Source: Arabidopsis thaliana (taxonomy: Eukaryota > Streptophyta > Magnoliopsida > Brassicales > Brassicaceae). From it: a stretch of DNA of 64,000 nucleotides. Below, one piece after another: positions 1 through 17,100 of the stretch (its first letter is position 1; every line of letters begins with the position of its first letter). A program made the translations under genes and the position numbers. Under the pieces are notes generated by a model. It was not told where the DNA came from. It did no database searches and saw only the letters and a program-made list of their open reading frames with translations. The stretch covers positions 7,123,151 to 7,187,150 of the forward strand of contig NC_003071.7 of assembly GCF_000001735.4 (NCBI RefSeq). The letters run 5' to 3'.

Positions 1-3000
1 AAATTGTTTTTTTCTTCATGATTTTGGCATTTTGTTATGATCGAGAAAAAAAAACCTAAGGTGGCGTAATATTCAGACTAATCAGTGGTGCACAGTCAAT
101 TTTAAGTTTTAGAAAGAAAAAAAACATTAAGACCAAATAAATAACAGATCCACCTTGAACACTCTAAATAAAGAACCAAATAAAGAAAACAGCACTCTAA
201 CTCATGAAATAAAGAACCAAATCATGAAATAAAGAAAACAGATCCAGTTTGAACACTCTAAATAAAGAATCAAATCAAAAACATTTGATCCATGGATTAT
301 TTTCATTTTCTGGTTTTGTGGAGTGCCAAGAAAATTAAAGTCAATTAATAGCCCACCAAGTTTCTTTGGATTTAGTCTCTTAATATAATATTATTATGAA
401 TGAATATGTGAATTAGTTGAAAATGTAATGTATAGTACCTATGTGGAATATATGAAGTGAATGATCATTTTATAAACAACATGAACAAAAATAATTTTCT
501 ACCATCTTTAACCTCTCTTTCTTGTTTTTTTTTTTTGTTTTAATTGTGTATGCAGTTAATATTTTATGTGTCTTTTCTCATTTTATTTTCTATCTCTTCG
601 TAGAAATTGATTCAACTTGCTATATTAGTCTACTCTTCATATGCCATAGTTTGAATTTTTTAGATGATTACAAAACATTTTTAAAATGGATATGTGAGCC
701 TAAATCAGATGAAATTCTACTATATAAAACATATAATAAATGCTATTATATTTTATTTACCAATGTACTAAAAATATTACTTGATTTCATATGTTTAAAA
801 TAAAATGCCATGATATATATATGTAGGCAAAAAAAAAAAAAAAATAGATATGTGATTCTAAGTGAAAACACGTCATGCTATTTTAAACGCATAAATGCTA
901 TTTTTATTCAATTAACTAATCTAATGCAAAATAACTTTCAATTCCATTTGATTTTAATAGAAGTTACGTATATAGGAAAATATATAACAAAACATCATTT
1001 TCTATGTTTGTTAAACATAATAACATGTTAGATTGGTAAAGAGAACAAACTAACAATATATGATATTAATAATAACAAACTAACATGGGATTTTTGACCG
1101 AAAAAAAAACTAACATTGGGATTTTAATAATAACTATAATAAATAAAAAAGAAGAAAAAACAAAACATTATATGATATGTTTGACAATGGCATGACATGT
1201 TCTCACTTGGAATTTCAATTTTTTTTTTGTTGTTGTGTGTTTGTTTTAAAAATTCAAATTATGGTAATATTTGGAACAAAAAAATACGTTTGCAAAATTA
1301 ACTCAATTTGCATAAGCATAAAATAAAAGATGAGAAGAGGTACAAAAAGTTCTTATGCATGGAAAATAAAAGGAAATGTTAAAGATCGTAGAAGATTATT
1401 TTTGGTATTCTTTGGTTAATCATATGCAGCAGGACCCTAAATATATCATGTTTACTCGATGGATTATTGTAAATTTATACGATTATTGACCAAAAATTAT
1501 AAATAGCTATTTTTCTTAGTACATTTCAGTTTTTTCTATGTTTTAAAATAAAGGGTTTTGTGTAAAAAAAAACCTCGAAACCGATATTTTTTTGCAACTT
1601 TACCTTTCACTTCCAAAAAAATGCAGATAATTTTATGAAATCCTAAATTATATGCAATTTACCATTTTTCACGATTGTCAAGTTTTTAAAAATTTTATAT
1701 ATAATATCAAATCGAAACCTTCAAGATAAATAGTTCAAATTTACCTATAAAATTTTAAAAGTCAAATGTATGTGATATGAAAACGTTTACAGTATATATC
1801 TAAGAATTATATTATGTATAATTAGAGATTTCATAGGATTATTCTGCATTTTTTTTAGATGAAAGATAAAATAACAAAACTTAGTGACTTCATAGTTTTT
1901 TTTCACAAAAACCTAAAATAATCCAATCACAATATATTTATGTAAAGATAATTGATGATATGCCTCAGTAGACTTAGGTCGTCAACCAATGCATATGCTT
2001 ATGGTGGTACAATGATAAAGGATTTATTCCATTCCCACATAGACCGTGCAGTATGATTGGTCCAGAAAATTCGCAAAAACAAAAGAAATATTAGTATTTA
2101 ATAAAATAGACTTAAAAAAAAAGCCAAAATAGACTTAAAAAAAAAAAAAGACATTCTTTGATACAAACGGGCTAAATATAAATATATATATATATATATA
2201 TTGATTTAAATAAGAGAAAAATAACTATAAAAAAAAATCATTTAAAAGGTTGGCAAAATGGATCACTCGTCAGACAACTATGTATCTTGATCAATTTTGT
2301 ACAGTCTGTCTCAAATTCCTGATATAATTAATCCCCTGAGAAGCAGTAGCCTAAAAGAAAATAATATTTTGACCAATTATTTGCGAGGTTAATTTATTTT
2401 CTTAATATGATAGTCATTTTGAAAAACCATTAACTCTTATGATGACAATTTTCTAAAAGGTGATTCAAAAAATAAATCAGAGTATATATTCTAAATTTTT
2501 TGTATTATTTGTGATCCGCTCCGTTTTATTTAGATCAACAAAAATTCTGATCTATATGTGTTTCCGGATTAATCAGATATCAATATCGGAAAACAAATCG
2601 AAGCATTTGCCTAACCATGTCAAAATACAATCAAGTTGACTTATACGAAGTCTAGGTGACATGAGAGAGATGGAGCACTAAGAGAGGTAAGGAGTAACGA
2701 GTTCCACGTCCTTACGAATAAGAAACGAAGAAAGTTAGAGACCAATCGTATCGTTTACTTTTTTGAACGCATGATCACTTGTCATTTTAGTCCATACCAT
2801 ATCTCTATCGAAATCCAATAATGTTCTCTATGTGGACCCAATTTTCAATCTTTTTATCTAACTTTCTTCTTTTGTACGATCCACCTTTTCATGCTATAAA
2901 GTTTGTAATTGCAATGCTCTAACTTTTTCAAATGATTATTCTTCGTTTTTTGTTCTTTTTAAAAATTCTTAATTATATCATATGAAGATACAAATAACTT

Positions 3001-3380
3001 CATCAAGTGAATAATAGTTTACGAGAATAAGACTGAAGGAAGACTATTTTTGCTATATATAAAAATTGATAAGCATGAAGATATTTTTGAATTTTGGTAG
3101 TGATCTAAAGAATACACACATTGTCTTATGTTTGGTCGAGTTGGAACGATTTTATTGATTTCTATCTCATTCGCAAGTTAGCTTTGTTGGGAGTATATTT
3201 GATCCATTTTTTTGTCAGTGCCAAAGTGATATCTAGTAACAAAATAAGTCATTACAAATTAGCAAATAGTGAGAAGATGGACCGAGCCACATCATTTGCT
3301 GGGTATCCTACTATTAATATGCTACTAAAACCATCATCAAACTCTCTAATCACAGCAATATTAAGCTTTCCTCATGAATC
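1..3380. other. AT-rich intergenic region with no supported gene
   Basis: No frame here encodes a recognisable protein. The few short open frames (for example 522-803 and 3121-3399) are low-complexity and AT-driven. Around 150-270 an approximate direct repeat built on 'gaacactctaaataaagaa' occurs twice, and a TA-type microsatellite sits near 2180-2202. I see no RNA gene. This is probably the spacer beyond the 3' end of the MCM4 gene, and may include promoter sequence of a gene left of the window. Confidence 0.6.
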
Positions 3381-3385
3381 TGTGA

Positions 3386-7515
<4,130 letters not shown>

Positions 7516-7605
7516 GGCTGATCGGAGAATTGATTGAGAGACGGAGTGAGAGGTTTCGACGCTTTTTTAGTGAGAAGAGATGAATTAGGCGGGGACTTCA
7601 CTTGA

Positions 7606-7615
7606 TTTTGGCGCC
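7606..7615. promoter_or_regulatory. E2F-type site upstream of MCM4
   Basis: TTTTGGCGCC lies about 90 bp upstream of the MCM4 start codon and fits the E2F/DP consensus TTTSSCGS. MCM genes are established E2F targets in plants and animals. That this copy is bound is inference. Confidence 0.6.
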
Positions 7616-7623
7616 ATTATTAC

Positions 7624-7653
7624 TGGGCTTTTAATGGACCTAATTCCTGGGCC
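7624..7653. promoter_or_regulatory. Pair of site II (TGGGCY) elements upstream of MCM4
   Basis: TGGGCT at 7624-7629 and TGGGCC at 7648-7653 match the site II motif recognised by TCP factors. These motifs are typical of promoters of proliferation and housekeeping genes. Their closeness to the E2F-type site supports a cell-cycle promoter for MCM4. Confidence 0.5.
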
Positions 7654-8369
7654 TATTGGTCCCATTTCTTAAACCAAATGACAAAATCAATAAGATGTTA
7701 AGAACAGAGGACAGATCTCATCTATTCGCCATTCACAAGTTCAAACAAAAAACTTAGAGAAGCAACAAAGCATAAGACCCATAAAGACTGTTAACGAGAA
7801 TGTTCCCTCTTTCAAAGACAGCTTACAAGACCCTTTGTTACAGAGAACCAAAAGTTTCAAAACTAAGCTAACAAGAAGTTGCATACTTTAAACATGAAGA
7901 CTGAGACTAATAGAAACCAGGAATGGTAGAATTCAAGGAATGTTTTCTTCAAGTGAGTGAACGATTTTGTACAAATCCCATTTAAGTATTTAGTCCAAAG
8001 TGTCATCATGAAAATTAGTCCCATCACACACAACCGACAAACACAACAAGATATTGAAACAGAACAGAGGACAGATCTCATCCAGAAGAAACCATGCTGA
8101 AATTCAAAGAATAGATACTCAGATTAAGACAGAGAACTAAGAGAAACTGCAACACCTTGTTCTTGAGACCAAACAAAATGAAGGATACATATAAAGCTCG
8201 TTCAAAAGAGAAAAAAAAAACAGTAAACATAGATAATGTTGATTTAAAAAAAAAACGCATAAGTAAGAGCATAAAATGGCATGCCCATTGCTTTCACCTG
8301 GCTCGTCTCTATCTCCTTATCCTTGTCACTTGTCAGTCTTCTTCTCCTTGTCCCTTCTCAGTCTGACTC

Positions 8370-9653
8370 TTAATCTGAATCATAATATTCTGGCTCGACC
8401 AATGGAGGATGGACTGACTTGAGTTGTTTTAAATCGTAAACATTGAGATCCTCTACGTGGTTTACAAAGGTGCAAACGTCACAAGATTTCGTAACGGCTT
8501 CACCAAAACCTTGAATTTCAACACGTTGGAGACTGTTCCTTTCGGGATTGAAGTAAAACACATAAAACGGTTGTTTAGGATTACACTTGCGCATCGAAAA
8601 CACTATTTCACCCGAAGCAGTCACTCCAGCGATGGATACCAAACGACGGAAGAACTTTTCATCGGTCCAAGTGTAGGCATGTTTCGACCATTCCTGTTTC
8701 TCAACATCCGCTAGAATCCACACACACAACTCATTAGTGGCATCAGCGTTGACATTATTCTCCACATATTCCTCGACATCTATACCCTTTTTGTAATAAA
8801 GCTCTTGAATGTCGACATCATCCTCCCAATAAATCACAGCTAATTTGCCCTTGTAGTTTATCAATCGACAAAACCTTTTTACGTCAATAAAGGTGAATTT
8901 TTCAGACCTAACATCAAAGCAAACTATCATATAACCAGACGTTACGTGATTACCATTAACGCGACTCCAATCCGACGTGTCACCTAAGTAATACAAAACC
9001 CCATTGATACATACCCCTTCACTCTTAATATCATGTCGCAATGAACATTTTATCCTTCTCCACTTCAGATCTCCAGCTCCAAATGTAATAACTCTACTAT
9101 GACCAGGACCAGATGGATAAACCATGGACAATGCCTTGTATTGCTTGTCAATTGGGTCAAACCCGAAAAAGCTAAACGCCTTTCTGTAAGTATACCGATT
9201 AGGTAAGATGGCATACCGTCCTGTAGTGGGGTTACATATTAGAGGTCTAGCCCGGCCTCGATTACCATAGATATAGATCAAGCCAAAGGCATAACCAATT
9301 GAAAAATATTTTAGGTCATAATAATGACAGATCAGTAGATTGTCTGGAGAGAATCTCACATGAAATTCAGCGGTTGCTACAAGAGTCGATGAGGATTTCT
9401 CATATGGATTCTCAAGCTGTGGCGACGAGAAGAACCTCCACACACAGTCTTTCTCTTTGTTGCCTTTCTCTGCGATGGCGAATAAGAGGCGCGGCTTAGT
9501 CGAGGACCTGGTCAGGAACAACTCCTTGAAATATGGACTACCAAAAATTGATGCCCATCGCTTCGACACGCAATGAAACCTCCGGACTGATTTTGCAGGC
9601 AATCTCGACAATATCTCCAAGATGAGATCAATCGTTATTGGACTTGGATTCAT
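8370..9653 (-). CDS. F-box protein with F-box associated (FBA) domain
   Basis: An intact single-exon frame of 427 residues. The N-terminal F-box (residues about 4-45) shows the pattern DLILEILSRLPAKSVRRFHCVSKRW. It should bind an ASK/SKP1 adaptor in an SCF ubiquitin ligase. An FBA-type domain follows, with the typical stretches GLIYIYGNRG, PLICNPTTGRYAILP and FFGFDPIDKQYKALSM, then 'EGVCINGVLYYLG'. The acidic C-terminus ends in EPEYYDSD. No signal peptide or membrane segment is seen. Substrate unknown. It belongs to the very large, fast-evolving Arabidopsis FBA family, so expression and function cannot be judged from sequence. It is intronless, as is common in this family, and no frame break is present. 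Confidence 0.9.
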   Translation of the reverse strand: MNPSPITIDLILEILSRLPAKSVRRFHCVSKRWASIFGSPYFKELFLTRSSTKPRLLFAIAEKGNKEKDCVWRFFSSPQLENPYEKSSSTLVATAEFHVRFSPDNLLICHYYDLKYFSIGYAFGLIYIYGNRGRARPLICNPTTGRYAILPNRYTYRKAFSFFGFDPIDKQYKALSMVYPSGPGHSRVITFGAGDLKWRRIKCSLRHDIKSEGVCINGVLYYLGDTSDWSRVNGNHVTSGYMIVCFDVRSEKFTFIDVKRFCRLINYKGKLAVIYWEDDVDIQELYYKKGIDVEEYVENNVNADATNELCVWILADVEKQEWSKHAYTWTDEKFFRRLVSIAGVTASGEIVFSMRKCNPKQPFYVFYFNPERNSLQRVEIQGFGEAVTKSCDVCTFVNHVEDLNVYDLKQLKSVHPPLVEPEYYDSD

Positions 9654-9659
9654 GATTGC

Positions 9660-10550
9660 CGATCAGACGAAGAAACAGAACTTGTAGATTAAGTAAGACC
9701 TAGACAAAACCAATTCACAAAAGACCTAAGAGAAACGTAGCTATATACTGTATACTAAAGACCATTAGTCGGTTAATACAAATAAAATTGGGCTAATCTT
9801 CACGTCCAAGTGGGCCACCAGCTATTGGATCTTCTTCAATCTTCAGTAATCTTTTCTTGGGAAGGGGGTTTTAAGAAACCCATTGATCCCACAAATTATA
9901 TACACTGCAAGAAGATGATTCATTTGGAAGAAAATAAAAGAAAGAGTCTTGGCGTTGAAGAAGGAAATGTGTGATTTTATTCAATGGCAACTTAGGCTTC
10001 ATGTTAACACTCAATTAGAAGAATCAAATCCGACTCTATATCTTAACTGTTAACAAAACTAATGTTTCTTGTATCTTAAGAATGATATATATACACGCAT
10101 TTTTTTGAGAAAATTATCCTAATCTTGAGTTTTTATAATCATAAGCTCATTTGAAAAAAACGAAGACATAACCAAACCTATGTCCTTATGAGCATTCCAG
10201 TCGTAGGAGGATCCAATGAAATACGTTGTGACAATATTTGAGCTTAGAAACAAAATCAGTTGGGACAATTTGTAACATTGAGTCATTGACATATCATATA
10301 AGGAGCTAGAAAACTAATAATGCAAATGGAAGAAACCAATAATCCTTGGATTAACATAATTCTCGGTGCAAATTTTCAAACCCTGACACCTAGAAAGGAT
10401 GATGGCAAAATAGATCACAGAAACAATAATATTCTCTGATCGCCAGAAAAAAATAATATGGCATATTGATGGGATTCAAATAAAAATGACAAGTTATCAA
10501 TTTGGCTTTTAAGCCTGTAAGCAGAGAGCAGTGTTGAGTGTTGGGATCGT
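9660..10550. other. Intergenic region between the F-box gene and the DUF1640 gene
   Basis: AT-rich sequence without a supported gene. It should contain the F-box gene promoter (directly right of 9653) and the 3' UTR of the DUF1640 gene. Nothing else recognised. Confidence 0.5.
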
Positions 10551-10553
10551 ACT

Positions 10554-12333
10554 TTAAATCATGATACGAAGGACGGCGAGTCCCACTGCTGAAATCGACA
10601 CAAGTGTACCTATGCAATATTTGATGACTTCGTATTTTGAAGCTTCTAATTGAGCTCTCAACGCATGAATTTCCTGCAAAAGAAAAATGTATTATGTCTT
10701 CTTATCTTCCTAAGTGTCAGTGTATACTGAAGTTCATGAGTAAAGGAAACAATAGCTATATACCCTGTCAAGCTTGTTTGTGAGGTTTGTTGTTTCGGTA
10801 TTCTGATTAGCTAGCTCATCACGTATTCGGCTATGAGTAACAAAATAACCAGAATCATATATCACGCCTTCACTTGCAGATGACTACGTTGGTAAATGGT
10901 TATAGGAGGAGAGTACTGTGCAAAATTCAAAATTTTCTTACCCTCTTTCAAGATTCAAATCCAAGCGTTGTCCCGCTGTGACCTTATCAATTTCGTACCT
11001 GTTTCAAGTGAGAGGTCTTAGGTCTTAGTTTTCAGATTCGTTAAAAGAATATTACAAGGCGAACTATGGTCACAAACCTTAGCTCACTTCGCATCTTCTC
11101 TATATCGCCTCTCAATTTTTCAGTCTCACGTTGCAATACAGTAAAATGATGCTCCTTTACAAAGAATGAAGACGAGTTGGAATCATAAATCTTTTTACTG
11201 TGTCATAGAGGGAAGTAAAGACAATGCTATTTGGCCTAAAATACTTACAGTAGATGCTGGTGCTACATGATTTAACACAACATAACATGAAAAATGTACA
11301 GTACGCTGTGCAATCAATATACCGATTTTTCTAGCTACAAGTACCTAAGACTCCAACTCATAAACAGCTGCACAGAGAGAGTTTGAATAAAAAAACTAAA
11401 CAGGCCCTCTTCCTACATAAAAAACGTAGCTTCTCATGTACTTCAGATCTGCTACTTTCAAAGTTACACAACCTAATCCATATCCATAATAGAATAAAAA
11501 TAGAATACCAAAGAGGGTAAAGGTGAAGAACTTTAAACGCAAAGACCACACACCTGGATATGTATGTACTAATGAGCAGCCTACTGTAGTAATCCTAAAC
11601 AACAATGTAACTAAAAACTGGTATTAAACGCAGCAAAACTTGTATTGTTTTTTTTAACATCAACAACTTTTGCACATCAAACCACAAAAAAACTAGTTTA
11701 CAAGGTTCTAAACCACTAATGTAGATGTTACCTGAGAACTTTTGACTTCAGATTTAAATTTCGATAAATTTGAATCTTGAATCATTTCAATCTGCAAATA
11801 CAAAAATCACAAGTAAGAAAAAGTGAGTTTCACATAATTCACAAATTAGTTTCCCAGTAATCGAGACTATTACCTTCTGCATTTCCGCTTTCGACACAAA
11901 AGACTCAGAGACATTTTCCAAGCTATCATTCAAAACCTCAGTAATAGCAGAAGTTATTGCCTCAGCTTGTTTCGATGGAACTCCTTGAGCTTCAAGACTC
12001 CTCACCTTTCACAAAAATAAACCCAAAGAAAACTATAAACATTCCTTGCTTTCTTCTAAAGCAACTTCAGATACTAGAGATTCCAAATGTTCTTAATACT
12101 ACAAAATTCATGCCAATTTCTAGATCTAGGTCTAACATAGAGAATGAAATTACCAGAGCCAATGTATCAACGAGAAAAGCACGTCTCCCATTAGCTTTCG
12201 TGAGCTCAGAAAATTGACGATACGGAAATGGACGACGATCAAGTAACCCGAGAGAGGAACCGAGACCTCGAGGTTTAGCGAGAGTAATCGCAGATTGAGC
12301 TCCCAATAGAGCCAATCGCTTGGACAATGTCAT
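10554..12333 (-). CDS. DUF1640 / CCDC90-like mitochondrial coiled-coil membrane protein
   Basis: I reconstruct seven coding exons: 12333-12154, 12005-11874, 11791-11732, 11154-11078, 10998-10942, 10830-10764 and 10673-10554. All junctions are GT-AG and in phase, giving 230 residues. The N-terminus is rich in Arg/Ser/Leu with few acidic residues, which fits a mitochondrial targeting peptide. The middle (from about residue 60) carries the DUF1640 pattern LEAQGVPSKQAEAIT and then a long coiled coil. One transmembrane helix lies at the C-terminus (about 209-228: YCIGTLVSISAVGLAVLRIM). The family includes animal MCUR1/CCDC90B and yeast Fmp32, linked to calcium uniporter regulation or cytochrome oxidase assembly. 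The plant role is not established. Topology and mitochondrial location are inferred. Confidence 0.9.
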
Positions 12334-12599
12334 CGATCAGAAATTGAAAGAATCAATAACCAGAGATTAAGGAACTAGGCTAAAAACCTAATCGCGTTAT
12401 GGATTTTCCGGTGGAGGAGACGGTGATATCGGAATCGGAGAAACGAGAGAGAGAGGATTTGAGAAAGCTAGACCTTGACGACGAAAGGGTTCTTCTTCTT
12501 CTACTTCTGGCTTTGATTCATTTTTTCTTTTCTCAATGGTTTTGGTGTTTAATTACATATTTACCCTTTACCAGTTTCTTATACTAATTCGCAATTTAA

Positions 12600-14110
12600 T
12601 TTAGTTACGTGCCTGCAAAGTTCTTCTCTTCCAGCTTTTAGTATTTCTTTCTCTAATCTTCAACGAGATTATTAAATTAGCAAGGGATTTCGATGAAAAT
12701 ACCTCTCCACTTTTTCCTCATCCATTTTAAAACCTTCAACTTAATTATGTAATTAAACACCAAAACCACTGAGAATAAAAAATAATCAAAAAACGTAACA
12801 AACACGACAAAAAAATCGGCCGATGGTATACAGAAAGCCGGAACTTTCCGGACGGCAAAGAAAGATGGCGAAAAAAGATTGAAATCACTCTCTCTCTAAA
12901 GAATTCTAGAGAGATAAGAGAGAGGATTCTCAGTTTTCCAATTTAATTTTTGATAGAAAAATATCTCAACTAAAAAAATATAATAAAAAATCTAATTAAT
13001 AATCGGTTCATATAAAACCTTTAACTAAATTATTATTGAAAATCACATTTAAGTACAAATTTTAACAAAAAATCCCTTTATTTATAATTTCACTTAAATA
13101 TTTCTTGTTTAATCGATATTTTGTGACAAAGTTTATTAAAAATCTGTAAAAAAATTTCTTTTTTCAAAATTGCTGATTTCAATTTAAAAATTCCAAAATC
13201 CTATAACCGTCATCCATTATCGTATTTGTATTTAATTTTATATTCATTTAGTTACTAAAACTATACATGAATTTCTTTGTTTTCATTGTTTTATGTAATA
13301 TATATAATGCCATATCTTCATTATATTGATGCTACTCTAATTTAATAATGAAATCAAAGTATGGAACAACATTATTAGCTTTTAGAAAGGAATTAGAGCA
13401 CGATTACTAAGACAAAATTAAAAACTTGTTAGCTGATCACTAATAATGATATGTTTGTGTCAGGAGGGGGTTGGCTCAGGAATTCTTTTCCCAAGTGTTT
13501 TTTTCTCATAATCCTTCCACAAATTAAAGGAGAAACATCTCTGGCTCAAAACCTTGTATCTTTTGTTAATTTCCCTTCTTTTCCCGTTTTTGACTGTTAA
13601 GATTCATTAACAACATGGATTTGGGTTAACGGAACTAGGGGTGGACATTCAGGTAAGCGGGTCGGGTTCAGATAAAACCCGATCGGATACGGGTCTTTCA
13701 GGTAATCGGTTCCGATATTTTTGCCGAGCCCTAAATGGGACTTATGCCAACTTAGCAAAAAAGAAAGAAAAAAAAGTTTTGATCTCAATGTCATAGGAAG
13801 GTACTGAACCAAGACTCACTCGTTCAAGGAGAAAACTCTTAAACGATACAAACATCATATTGTTGGCCTAGCAAATATTATATGCAAGAGGTTATAACTA
13901 TCATATCCACCATCCACCATCACAAGATTTAAATACTACTAAGCCCCTAACCCCCCAAAAAATAAACATGTTAAAGCTAATTCTGAGTGAAAGGCTCCCA
14001 ACAAAAGACTGTAGTGCATAAAAAACTAAGTGGCTAAAAACGCCTAACGCTGCTTTTTAGGATGCATACATAACCCAAAAGCATAGAGAGAAAGAGAGAG
14101 AGAGAGAGAA
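12600..14110. other. Intergenic region including the NERD 3' flank
   Basis: AT-rich spacer with no supported coding region. The part nearest 14119 probably holds the NERD 3' UTR, with a (GA)n run near 14080-14110. A GC-richer patch near 13625-13735 (containing 'gcgggtcgggttcag') looks like old dispersed repeat sequence, but I could not assign it to a family. Confidence 0.45.
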
Positions 14111-14118
14111 GTGGTGTT

Positions 14119-17100
14119 TTAGTTGTGGAGGTAATTGCAGGATGCTCCTTTCCGACAATGTCCATTTTCGCGGAAGAACTTGCATACTCTTTGTCCCTTG
14201 AAGTTGTTCTGCTGCCCACCTGACTGCCTGTTCCAACCATACCCAGAATCTCCATTCTGGCTCTGTTGTTGGTTTCCCCAGTAACCGGCTTGGTTCCCTC
14301 CTGACCCTCCGCTTGGGATCGCTGTCTGATTTTGAGTTCCCCAATTTTGATTACTGTTTCCAGACTGAATCCCTTGACCTGGTTGCATCCATCCCGAGCC
14401 CGTAGTACCCGCTTGAGCTTGAACTTGAGACTGGGATTGAGATTGAGGGTGGCCTGTTGGGCCCCATCCTGGATTTGGATAAGCTTGTGTTTGTCCTTGG
14501 ACAGGCGCGACCCAGCCAGAATGAGTGATTCCTTGCACAGTTGAGGGAACAGAAGATCCACCCCAATTTACATTCACTCCAGTTTGAGCAGGACCAACCC
14601 ATCCCATGTTTGGATTTACAGTCCCTTGACCCCAGCTGCTGTTCTGGTTTGCTGGAGCCTGAGGTTGTGCTGAGTTTTGGTTGTTGTTCACCATGTTCAT
14701 ACCCCACTGGGCCTGAGCCTGAGCATTCGGTTGGCTTGGAACTGCAACCTTCCAAGAATCAGATGGAGGAAATCCTGGTTGACTCTGTGAGGGGAGAACA
14801 CTAGGAGATGGGGTGCCATAAGACGTAGAGTTATTCTGAGAAGAGGGAGTGTTGCTTCCTCCATGATCTGTCTGCATGCTCCCCCAGCTTTGCTTTCCAC
14901 CTGCTGGTGTTGGAGAATGAAGAGTCGCAGAGTGATTAACAGAAACGTTGATCGGATCTGGTGTTGGAATAGGGTAAGTTTGAGGCTGTAGAGCACCAGC
15001 AGAATTTACAACCACAGGGATATCTATCCTAGAAGTTTGACTCTGTCCAGATTGTGCTACTGAATAATTCATCGACTGATTAGCTGACTGTGGAGATGGC
15101 TTGGTTGGAGACCATCTGCTCTCAAAATTTCGCCTTTTTGCTGTTGGAGTTGTGATTTGATTTGGAGTAGGGGATGGAAGACTACCACCTTGACTCCAAG
15201 TATCTTGGGAATTCCTAGGAATCTCAATGGTTGTTGGAGCAATCCTAGCAGCAAAACCTAAATTGGGTTCAGATTGGCTTGATTGACCAGAAAAAGCTGC
15301 TACCTGAGCTTTCATATAGCTATTATCCACCGCCTGGGTTTGCTTCTGAAATAGTCCAGCCAATGCATCAGTCAGTAGAACAGAGTCCAACGGTGACTCA
15401 TTTGCTTTCCAGATTTCCAACTTAGCAGGGAAGTACCCAGTGTTGTTCCATTTACGGAGCTGCGCCATCGAAAAAGGTCCTTGAACTTTACCAGATGGGT
15501 CCTTGTAATGCCATATTTTCTCTGAATCATTTGACTTGGGAACAGGCTGCGAAACAACAGCAGGAGGTGCCATTGAAATTTCAGAGGCAATCCTAGGAGA
15601 TAATTCTGGTGGTGCAATAGCACGAGAACTTCTGGCAGGAGTTTCAGGAATTGAAACAGATCTTGGCTTCTCAGAGCCTAAAGATGGTTGCACTTCTCTT
15701 TCTCTAGCTGAAGTCCACATACTATCACTAACCTTGTCGTCAGAACTACCAAGATAATCCCCTCTCCCAGTAGAACCTCTACCAGAATAACTTCTGCTTA
15801 ACTCACGATTTGCACTTGTATTTGAGTAGTTACTTGTGCCAGTCCATGATTCATTGGAACTAAATCCTCCTTTTCGTGGAGATATTGGATCTCTTCCTCT
15901 TCTGTTAAAGCTACTGCTTCGCGGCCTCAGTTGTTTCTCTAGATGTATTAAAACCACCAAACATCAAAAGAATTAGAAAATATACCAAACAAAAGATAAA
16001 CAAACTTCAAGTTTTAGTTTAGTTGCAACTAAAAAGTTGAAATCATAGAAGAAACCTTTTTCCTTTTCTTCTTTTTCATCTTCATCTTCCGATTCACAAT
16101 CTGGATCCATTTTGGGATCAGCATGTATTTCTGGAATTTCTTCTAGCCTGCGCTGCCGTTCCTCTGGAGATTTTAACAGTTGCAGTTTCTCAACACATTC
16201 TCGCAGCGTAAGCATAGTTAAGGAATAACGAAGTGAATAAAAAGAAGGAAACTATATGCTTTCTGCCACTACAAATAGATTCAATGCTCTTTCCCTGAAG
16301 TACAAAAACATGCACAGAGAGGAGCATTTCCAAAGCATGGGAAATCATTATTTTTGACAAGAACTTGAAAGTTTCAACAGATAAGGATATTCTTTTCTGC
16401 GGCCCATGTCACTAGCACGATCACGCAAATGACTGAAACGTAGGATCTCTGCTTCCAGCAACTGCATTCATTTAAGTAATAACTTCAGTACTGAAGCAGA
16501 CATACATTTTTTTTTTATACATTTCTTAAATACTATCATGATAGCTTTGCAATATTAAGAAACCTGAGAACCCAAAACCTAATAGAGACGATAAAACTAG
16601 AATCATGCACATTCCCTAGACAGATAATACAGTTATTTTCCGTCTCCCAGACCAGCAAGCTCAATTACCATACATATAATAATGAAAAAATTAGAGACAG
16701 GAAAATGCGTCAGCAGGAAAAAACGCAACTTACGTTTTTGACTCTCACTTCCTGCAGTGCAATGGCCTTTTCTTGTATATCACCCTAAAAAAACATTGAC
16801 ATTAGAATACCAGAAATGCAAAACACCATGGTCCACAGATTTTTAGACATAATCAAATGCAAGAGTTCAAGTTATATGAAGCATACCACTGTCAGCCTGT
16901 TTATTAATCCACATTTTATGCTCTGCTTAAGACGCTTGCATTCATCCTGAAATTATTGCATAAAGTTATAGGTTAAACATATAGCACCCTTGAACAATTA
17001 CTTCGTACTAACCACAGCCTCCATGGCTTGTCAATATATGCAAGTGCAATAGAAAATACTATGTTAGGACCAAAAAAAGAGAACATGTTTTCTCATTTCC

